This document shows, in pieces, positions 14,354-19,627 of a stretch of 19,627 nucleotides of DNA (position 1 is the stretch's first letter; each line of letters opens with the position of its first letter). The notes below the pieces were generated by a model. That model made no database searches, was not told the origin of the DNA, and saw only the letters and a list, made by a program, of their open reading frames with translations. The DNA comes from Paracoccaceae bacterium. GTDB lineage: Bacteria > Pseudomonadota > Alphaproteobacteria > Rhodobacterales > Rhodobacteraceae. The stretch lies in NCBI GenBank assembly GCA_021648225.1, contig JAKITE010000041.1, forward strand, positions 1 through 19,627, written 5' to 3'. The position numbers and the translations under genes were made by a program.

Positions 14354-14740
14354 TTAGCTGTCTTTTGATGGCTCGGGATCTGCATCGGGGGGGTCGTTAT
14401 AGCCCGCCCAGCCATATTCGGAACCGGATTCCGGCAGATCGGATTCCTTGACCCCGTCAACCATATAGGTCTTTGAGATAAAATTGGCCGTAACCGGCGC
14501 GGTAAGAAACAAAAACAGCGTGATCATCAGCTCGTGCAGGGAAAAAATGCTTTCGACAAAAAAGAAATAGGTCATTGATCCGATCAACACACCGCCAATG
14601 CCAACTGTGGTAGCCTTGGTCGGGGCGTGCAACCGGCGCATGGTATCGGGTAATTTGATCATGCCATAAGACCCGACCAGCCCGAATAAACCGCCAATGA
14701 CAATAAAAGCAGAAATCATAATTTCGATAAGAATGCTCAT
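14354..14740 (-). CDS. mrpG: Mrp/Pha cation:proton antiporter subunit G
   Basis: The smallest-class membrane subunit at the end of the Mrp (Pha/Mnh) operon, a multi-subunit Na+ or K+/H+ antiporter of the inner membrane related to complex I. The 128 residues contain three hydrophobic segments (about 8-28, 45-62, 69-88) and the family-typical YGMIKLPDTMRRLHAPTKATTVGIGGVL (25-52). A hydrophilic, acidic C-terminal tail of about 35 residues (from KTYMVDGVKES onward) extends beyond the usual core and is likely cytoplasmic. ATG 14738-14740 has GGGGAG upstream. It is separated by 9 bases from mrpF and is the last mrp gene here. It probably helps complex assembly rather than carrying ions itself. Confidence 0.93.
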   Translation of the reverse strand: MSILIEIMISAFIVIGGLFGLVGSYGMIKLPDTMRRLHAPTKATTVGIGGVLIGSMTYFFFVESIFSLHELMITLFLFLTAPVTANFISKTYMVDGVKESDLPESGSEYGWAGYNDPPDADPEPSKDS

Positions 14741-14749
14741 AATACTCCC

Positions 14750-15019
14750 CTATTCAATGATGCCGCCGCGCAAAATAAAGCGGCAATAGGCAATGGTTGA
14801 AACAAACCCGACCATGGCAAACAACATCGATGCCTCGAAATACATCCGTGTGCCAAAAAACACCCCGATCAGGGTCAATATCCCGATCACATTGATCACC
14901 ATTGTATCCAGCGCCAATATCCGGTCGGCAATATGGTCTGCATGGGTGATACGCCAAAGATTCATCAGCAAGCCAAAGCCATAACAGGTAAGTGCAAAAA
15001 TAACCGCGTAAGTAATCAT
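14750..15019 (-). CDS. mrpF: Mrp/Pha cation:proton antiporter subunit F
   Basis: An 89-residue hydrophobic protein with three membrane segments (about 2-20, 37-57, 61-80). It carries the MrpF signature in RITHADHIADRILALDTMVINVIGIL (23-48), including the conserved RI.ALD stretch; these polar residues within the membrane are thought to contribute to the ion path in Mrp complexes. Length is typical (85-95). The ATG overlaps the stop of mrpE by 4 bases, so translation is coupled. Confidence 0.93.
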   Translation of the reverse strand: MITYAVIFALTCYGFGLLMNLWRITHADHIADRILALDTMVINVIGILTLIGVFFGTRMYFEASMLFAMVGFVSTIAYCRFILRGGIIE

Positions 15020-15507
15020 CGGAATGCCTTTAACAATCTGCGTTCATATCTGTTTTTGATCTCGGCAACAACCGCGTCGGGGTCGTCGGTGTGCAGGCAA
15101 TGCACCAACAGGCTGCTTCCGTCCGCTGAAACCATTGCCGTAACTGTACCCGGTGTCAGGGTGATAGTGCCCGCCAAAACGGTGATCGCCTCGACAGAGG
15201 TCAGTTTAAGCGGAACGGTAACCCATGCGGGGTGGATGTCTTTATTGGCCTTAAACAGGATAATTCTGGCCACTTCGATATTGGCAACCACAATATCCCA
15301 CATCACCAGCAGAATATACTCAACAATCATCAACGGATTGCGAAGCGCCGGACGGTCCGGCCAGAAAGGCGCGGTGATAAACGGAATAAGTATGCCCAGC
15401 ATCAACCCGAACAGGATTGAATTCAACGAACTGGAATGGGCCAGAAACAACCATGTTATGGTCAGCATTACCGTTAAAATCGGGTGGGGGAAAAGACGTT
15501 TGATCAT
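15016..15507 (-). CDS. mrpE: Mrp/Pha cation:proton antiporter subunit E
   Basis: A 163-residue subunit of the Mrp antiporter. The N-terminal half has hydrophobic segments (about 6-24, 27-46 and 60-85) and the remainder is a cytoplasmic domain. That domain carries the family-typical run from IHPAWVTVPLKLTSVEAITVLAGTITLTPGT, followed by LLVHCLHTDDPDAV, as in MrpE/PhaE/MnhE. MrpE is needed for assembly and full activity of the complex. The start ATG 15505-15507 and the stop overlap mrpD and mrpF respectively by 4 bases each. Confidence 0.93.
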   Translation of the reverse strand: MIKRLFPHPILTVMLTITWLFLAHSSSLNSILFGLMLGILIPFITAPFWPDRPALRNPLMIVEYILLVMWDIVVANIEVARIILFKANKDIHPAWVTVPLKLTSVEAITVLAGTITLTPGTVTAMVSADGSSLLVHCLHTDDPDAVVAEIKNRYERRLLKAFR

Positions 15508-17000
15508 TTTGCCTCCAGCACTGCGGATATGTATTGAGCAGGGTTAAACAATTGTTCTGCGGTGGCTTGGGTATACTGGGTTAACGGGCCGGCAAATATT
15601 GCCAGCAAAACCAGTGCAGCAACCGGAACCATTGCGGCGGCAATCGGCAGGCCGCTTGCGGGGGTCGGGGGTTCTTCGGTTTCTTGGGTATTCCAGAATA
15701 TCATGCTGCCAGCCCGGGCAAACCCGACCACCATTACCAGCGAAGATACCAGAATAACCCCCCATATCCAGACCATACCGGCACTGGTTTGCGCGGCTTC
15801 CAGCACCAGCAATTTGCCCAGAAACCCACCCAGCGGCGGCATTCCGGCAACCGCAATCGCCACCACAAAAAACACCGCCGAGATCAGCCCGTTGCGCGCC
15901 ATGGCAGGGGCGATTTCAAGCGCGTCATGCATACGATACCTGACCACCAGATCAGCCACCAGAAACAGGGCCGCCGCGGCAAATGTCGAATGGATAATAT
16001 AATACAAAGCCGCCATCGCCGCATCGGGTGTAAACATCGAGATTGCCACCATCACCGTGCCCATCGATGTCAGAACCGCAAAAGATGCCAGCGACAACAA
16101 CCGTTTGGCCCCCAGCACACCGCTGGCGCCAATCACGATGGTAATCAGCGCCCCGGGCAACAGCCAATCCGCCGCCATGCTGTTGGTGGCCGCCACATCC
16201 GGCCCGAACACAATGGTGAAAAACCGTAAAATCGCATAGGCGCCGACTTTGGTCATAATCGCAAACATCGCCGCCACCGGCGCAGGGGCGTTGGCATAGG
16301 TGGCCGGCAGCCAGAATTGCACCGGAAACAGCGCGGCCTTGACGGCAAAAACAATCATCAGCAGCATCGCGGCCACCCGCATCAGGGCAACATCCTCGGC
16401 TGGTAATTCCTGCATTTTGACCGCCAGATCAGCAATATTCAAGGTGCCCGTCACCCCGTAAATTGTGCCAAGCGCCACCAGAAACAAGGTAGATCCGGCA
16501 AGGTTCATCACCACATATTGCAAACCGGCCCGCAAACGCATGCCGCCACCGCCAAAGATCATCAAACCATATGACGCAATCAGCAACACCTCGAAAAACA
16601 CAAACAGGTTAAAGGCATCACCGGTTAGAAACGCACCGGTTACCCCCATTAGCAAAAACTGGAACAGAGCATGGAAATGCCGGCCGCGCCTGTCCCAATC
16701 GCTGGAAATCACATAGATCAACACCATCAGCGCCAGCGAAGTTGTCAACAACACCATCAAGGCCGAAAGCCGGTCCAGCACCAGCACAATGCCAAATGGC
16801 GCATCCCAGTTACCCAGTTTGTAAACCGAAACCTCGCCGCTAGCGGCTGTGATAAACAGGCCGATGGAAATCGCCACCAAAGCCACGGTTCCCGCCATTG
16901 AAAACACCCGCGCCAAGGTCATATCGTGGCGCATGACCCATGCAATGACGGGCGCCAATATGGCGGGCAGCACCACAGGGGCGATTATCCAGTGGTTCAT
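15504..17000 (-). CDS. mrpD: Mrp/Pha cation:proton antiporter subunit D
   Basis: The 498-residue product is a large antiporter-like subunit homologous to NuoM/NuoN of complex I, with about 14 membrane segments. Residues central to proton transfer are present: the membrane Glu in FNLFVFFEVLLIASYGLM (E137, the same number as the essential Glu of Bacillus MrpD) and Lys in FAVKAALFPVQFWLP (K221). The half-channel segment ANAPAPVAAMFAIMTKVGAYA (about 234-254) and the MPPLGGFLGKLLVL signature near the C-terminus are also seen. It works with subunit A to exchange Na+ or K+ for H+ at alkaline pH or salt. It overlaps mrpC and mrpE by 4 bases each. Length matches the family. Confidence 0.96.
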   Translation of the reverse strand: MNHWIIAPVVLPAILAPVIAWVMRHDMTLARVFSMAGTVALVAISIGLFITAASGEVSVYKLGNWDAPFGIVLVLDRLSALMVLLTTSLALMVLIYVISSDWDRRGRHFHALFQFLLMGVTGAFLTGDAFNLFVFFEVLLIASYGLMIFGGGGMRLRAGLQYVVMNLAGSTLFLVALGTIYGVTGTLNIADLAVKMQELPAEDVALMRVAAMLLMIVFAVKAALFPVQFWLPATYANAPAPVAAMFAIMTKVGAYAILRFFTIVFGPDVAATNSMAADWLLPGALITIVIGASGVLGAKRLLSLASFAVLTSMGTVMVAISMFTPDAAMAALYYIIHSTFAAAALFLVADLVVRYRMHDALEIAPAMARNGLISAVFFVVAIAVAGMPPLGGFLGKLLVLEAAQTSAGMVWIWGVILVSSLVMVVGFARAGSMIFWNTQETEEPPTPASGLPIAAAMVPVAALVLLAIFAGPLTQYTQATAEQLFNPAQYISAVLEAK

Positions 17001-17329
17001 TTGCCCTCCTCCGGAATATCGATCGCGTCATCACCGGTTTCCAGAAACGCACCCAGCGCGATCATCACCACCACGGCCGTCATGCCGAATGAAATCACAA
17101 TCGCGGTCAGCACCAGCGCCTGTGGCAACGGGTCGGAGTAAATTTCAACACCATCTTGCAAAATCGGCGGTGCATTCACGGTTAGCCGTCCGGCTGAAAA
17201 CAAAAACACATTCACCGCATAAGACAGCATCGCCGTGCCCAGAATTACCGGAAAAGCCCGCAGGCGCAGAATCAGATAAACCCCCGTAGTGGTCAAAACA
17301 CCAATGGCGCTGGCGACTAGTAATTCCAT
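16997..17329 (-). CDS. mrpC: Mrp/Pha cation:proton antiporter subunit C
   Basis: A 110-residue NuoK-like subunit with three membrane segments (about 3-22, 26-48, 72-96). The family pattern is visible: ELLVASAIGVLTTTGVYLIL at the start, then GTAMLSYAVNVFLF and DPLPQALVLTAIVISFGMTAV, the last strongly conserved in MrpC/MnhC/PhaC and NuoK relatives. I start at ATG 17327-17329, which has GGAGGG eight bases upstream inside the end of the A/B gene. The frame is open to 17416, but the extra 29 residues would overlap that gene in another frame. One base separates it from the A/B stop. Confidence 0.94.
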   Translation of the reverse strand: MELLVASAIGVLTTTGVYLILRLRAFPVILGTAMLSYAVNVFLFSAGRLTVNAPPILQDGVEIYSDPLPQALVLTAIVISFGMTAVVVMIALGAFLETGDDAIDIPEEGK

Positions 17330-17330
17330 G

Positions 17331-19627
17331 TTATTTGCCCTCCGGTTCGACAAGGTCATCAACACGGCTATCAACACGACCATCAACACCGGGGTCAAAA
17401 TCCATCGGCTCGACATTTACCACCTCGCCAGCCCGACGCGCCAAGCGTGAAAAGCTGTAAAGCGCCAGCATCACCGCGCCAACCACGGTTAAAAACACGC
17501 CCAGATCAAACAATGCCGCTGTTGCCAGCTCAAATTTCTCGAGATAGGGCAATTCGACATAACCAAAGGCGCTGGTCAAAAACGGCCGGCCTGCCAACCA
17601 TGCGCCAGCACCGGTCAGGGCTGCAATCAGCACCCCCATACCAATCATTGAATGGTATTCGATACGCTGGCGTTCCTGTGCCCATGCAAATCCGCTGGCC
17701 ATATATTGCATCAACAAGGCAATCGCCACCACCAGCCCCGCGATAAACCCGCCACCGGGCTGGTTATGGCCGCGCAAAAAGATAAACACCCCGACCATAA
17801 TCGCAATGGGCATCATTACCCGCGTAACCACCACCATCATCATCGGGTGCCGGTCTTTTGACATATTGCCATCGTTCGCCCATGTCGCCAACCGTTGCGA
17901 GGCTTTGCCATCCAGCAATGCCTCCATCAGGGCAAAGATCAGCAATCCGGCAATGCCCAGCACGATGATTTCGCCAAAAGTATCATAGCCACGGAAATCA
18001 ACCAGAATAACATTAACCACATTGGTGCCACCGCCACCGATATAGGAATTGGCCAGATGGAATTCCGAAATCGAGCTGAAATCGCGGGTCATAAACGCAT
18101 AAGCCAACGCGGCAATGCCACCACCGGCGGTCAAGGCAATAAACCCGTCGCGCAGACGGCGCATATTGCCGCTTTCAACGGGGGTTTTCTTGGGCAGGAA
18201 GTTCAAGGCCAGCAGCAACAACATAATGGTCACGATTTCCACCGAAATCTGGGTCATGGCCAGATCGGGCGCGGAAAGGTAAACAAAGCCCAGCGAAACC
18301 GCGATGCCGATAATACCCAGCAAAACCAGCGCCAGAAACCGTTCGCGGTGATAAACCACAATCGCACCCGAGGCCACAACCAGCAACACCCATGTCACCG
18401 CCGCCAAAAACGGAATGGGCAGCATTTCGCGGGTGCCCGCAGCATAGCTCCCGCCGGTAAAGCCAACCACACCAAGCCCGACAGTAATCACAACAAATAT
18501 CGCCAGATACCGGCTGATGGCGCCATTATGCAGCCCACCCGAAATCCATGCCGCCAAGCGCACAAATGCCGTGATCAGATGATCAAACAAAACCTTGGCT
18601 TCGGGGCGCGGCGTTGCATCCCAAATTTTAGCCATCCACCGTTGCTGGGTCAGCAACAGCCCGCCGCCAATCACCGCAATTACGCTCATGTAAAATGCTG
18701 CATTAAACCCGTGCCACAGCTTTAGCGAATAATACGGCAACTCACCGCCAATTGTGGCCCCCGAGGCAACCGCCAGCAGCCCACCGGCAAAAAATTTGGG
18801 GAATATCCCGACCAGCACCGCCAATGCAGCCAGCAAAGCCGGCGCAGCCCACAGACCAAAACCCGGATCATGGGGATTTGCAGGGTAATCATTGCGTTTT
18901 TTGCCGGCAAACACATGCATGATATAGCGGAATGAATAAGCCACCGACAGCAAGGCACCAAAGCTCGCCAATACCGGCACCAGCCAGTCATTGCCCATCC
19001 AGACCGTTTCAGAGGCCTCCAGCAACATCATTTCCTTGGATAAAAACCCGTTCAAAAACGGAATACCCGCCATAGACAGCGCGGTAATAGTAGCAATAGT
19101 GGCCGTAATCGGCATAAACGCCGCCAAACCACCAAGGCGTTTGATATCGCGGGTATGCAGCGAATGATCAACAATACCGGCAGACATAAACAATGCCGCC
19201 TTGAAAATCACATGGTTGATAATATGGAAAATCGCCGCCACCGCCGCCAAGGGCGACCCAAAGCCAAGCAACATGGTGATCAACCCCAACTGGCTGACGG
19301 TTGAAAACGCCAACAACGCCTTCAGGTCATCCTTGAACAGGGCAATCAACGCCCCGAGTATCATGGTGATCAACCCCGTGGTGGCAACAATATAAAACCA
19401 CGCATCGGTGCCCGCCAAAACCGGCCAGAACCGCGCCATAATAAAAATACCGGCCTTGACCATGGTTGCCGAATGCAAATAGGCCGAAACCGGTGTCGGG
19501 GCCGCCATCGCATGGGGCAGCCAGAAATGAAACGGAAATTGCGCCGATTTGGTAAAAGCCCCCAGCAAGATCAATATTAATGCGGGCAGATACATCGGCG
19601 ATGCCTTGATGGCCTCGCCTTGGGAAA
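17331..19627 (-). CDS. mrpA: Fused Mrp/Pha cation:proton antiporter subunit A/B (N-terminus beyond window)
   Basis: The main antiporter subunit, homologous to NuoL, joined to the MrpB domain as in Pha-type group 2 systems. The frame is open to the right edge, so perhaps 200 N-terminal residues are missing. Visible are the NuoL-like core (GAFTKSAQFPFHFWLPHAM with its essential-type Lys, then TPVSAYLHSATMVKAG), the LLAFSTVSQLGLI and IFHIINHVIFKAALFMSAG helices, and the long MrpA extension. The MrpB domain (about 17440-17865) has VFIFLRGHNQPGGGFIAGLV and FDLGVFLTVVGAVMLAL. It ends in a hydrophilic acidic tail with a short Val-Asp-Arg repeat. It lies 1 base before mrpC and is first of the visible operon; the missing separate mrpB confirms the fusion. 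Confidence 0.96.
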   Translation of the reverse strand, partial: SQGEAIKASPMYLPALILILLGAFTKSAQFPFHFWLPHAMAAPTPVSAYLHSATMVKAGIFIMARFWPVLAGTDAWFYIVATTGLITMILGALIALFKDDLKALLAFSTVSQLGLITMLLGFGSPLAAVAAIFHIINHVIFKAALFMSAGIVDHSLHTRDIKRLGGLAAFMPITATIATITALSMAGIPFLNGFLSKEMMLLEASETVWMGNDWLVPVLASFGALLSVAYSFRYIMHVFAGKKRNDYPANPHDPGFGLWAAPALLAALAVLVGIFPKFFAGGLLAVASGATIGGELPYYSLKLWHGFNAAFYMSVIAVIGGGLLLTQQRWMAKIWDATPRPEAKVLFDHLITAFVRLAAWISGGLHNGAISRYLAIFVVITVGLGVVGFTGGSYAAGTREMLPIPFLAAVTWVLLVVASGAIVVYHRERFLALVLLGIIGIAVSLGFVYLSAPDLAMTQISVEIVTIMLLLLALNFLPKKTPVESGNMRRLRDGFIALTAGGGIAALAYAFMTRDFSSISEFHLANSYIGGGGTNVVNVILVDFRGYDTFGEIIVLGIAGLLIFALMEALLDGKASQRLATWANDGNMSKDRHPMMMVVVTRVMMPIAIMVGVFIFLRGHNQPGGGFIAGLVVAIALLMQYMASGFAWAQERQRIEYHSMIGMGVLIAALTGAGAWLAGRPFLTSAFGYVELPYLEKFELATAALFDLGVFLTVVGAVMLALYSFSRLARRAGEVVNVEPMDFDPGVDGRVDSRVDDLVEPEGK
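17357..17392 (-). repeat. Three 12-bp tandem units encoding a V-D-x-R repeat in the MrpA/B tail
   Basis: Plus-strand units CATCAACACGGC (17357-17368), TATCAACACGAC (17369-17380) and CATCAACACCGG (17381-17392) differ by a few bases and keep the frame. They encode GVDG, RVDS and RVDD in the cytoplasmic-looking tail, just before LVEPEGK. This looks like a recent small duplication; copy number may vary between strains. Confidence 0.7.

Noticed and set aside
17330..17416. N-terminal extension of mrpC to an ATG at 17416
   Set aside because: Overlaps the end of the A/B gene in another frame; the shorter start has a strong GGAGGG ribosome site and a normal family N-terminus.
17895..18725. 276-codon open frame on the plus strand
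   Set aside because: Antisense to the MrpA/B gene; His/Asn/Gln-rich translation typical of a shadow of hydrophobic codons.
1..19627. CRISPR arrays, insertion sequences, phage, defence or toxin-antitoxin genes, tRNA or rRNA
   Set aside because: Looked for on both strands by eye; no repeat-spacer array, transposase or integrase motif, or recognisable RNA gene was seen.

Overview
The window looks like chromosomal DNA of an alphaproteobacterium, most likely Rhodobacterales or a close relative. This is inferred from three things: a fused subunit A/B (group 2, Pha-type) Mrp antiporter operon, an isoaspartate-methyltransferase-like gene directly upstream of tolC, and the general character of the proteins (RhlE-like helicase, GlmU, MoaA, cytochrome c'). 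Base composition is moderate in GC, and the gaps between genes are short and AT-rich. I see no insertion sequence, phage gene, CRISPR array, toxin-antitoxin pair, rRNA or tRNA. It is mostly housekeeping and membrane-bioenergetics DNA, and I did not find a convincing undescribed multi-gene system.

Left part (1-4784): the 3' end of a sensor histidine kinase; a leftward mobB (molybdenum cofactor) with a possible tiny coupled ORF upstream; then a rightward run of a DEAD-box helicase, glmU (UDP-GlcNAc synthesis) and an AlkD-type DNA glycosylase gene. The last two overlap by 4 bp.

Middle part (4785-12157): a membrane-anchored ClpP/crotonase-fold periplasmic protein (leftward) is divergent from a phosphomannomutase/phosphoglucomutase (rightward, probable TTG start). 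An AMP-forming acyl-CoA synthetase (leftward) is divergent from moaA (rightward). Then come a cytochrome c' and an overlapping diheme cytochrome c, and a BadF/GlcNAc-kinase-type sugar kinase. GlmU, the hexose-phosphate mutase and the sugar kinase together give the window a sugar-phosphate and cell-envelope precursor theme. MobB and MoaA both serve molybdenum cofactor synthesis but lie about 7.5 kb apart on opposite strands.

Right part (12158-19627), all leftward: a Mrp/Pha Na+(K+)/H+ antiporter operon (fused A/B running off the right edge, then C, D, E, F, G with 4-bp overlaps or tiny gaps), followed by the methyltransferase-like gene and tolC. The sugar kinase and tolC converge on a strong 12-bp inverted repeat that probably serves as a two-way terminator and resembles a dispersed intergenic repeat.

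The signals most worth a second look are small: nested hairpins at 12093-12142, a structured leader before tolC, a hairpin holding the cytochrome c' ribosome site, a 10-bp inverted repeat in the 5503-5647 divergent promoter, a 12-bp triplication in the tail of the Mrp A/B protein, and the small ORF coupled to mobB.
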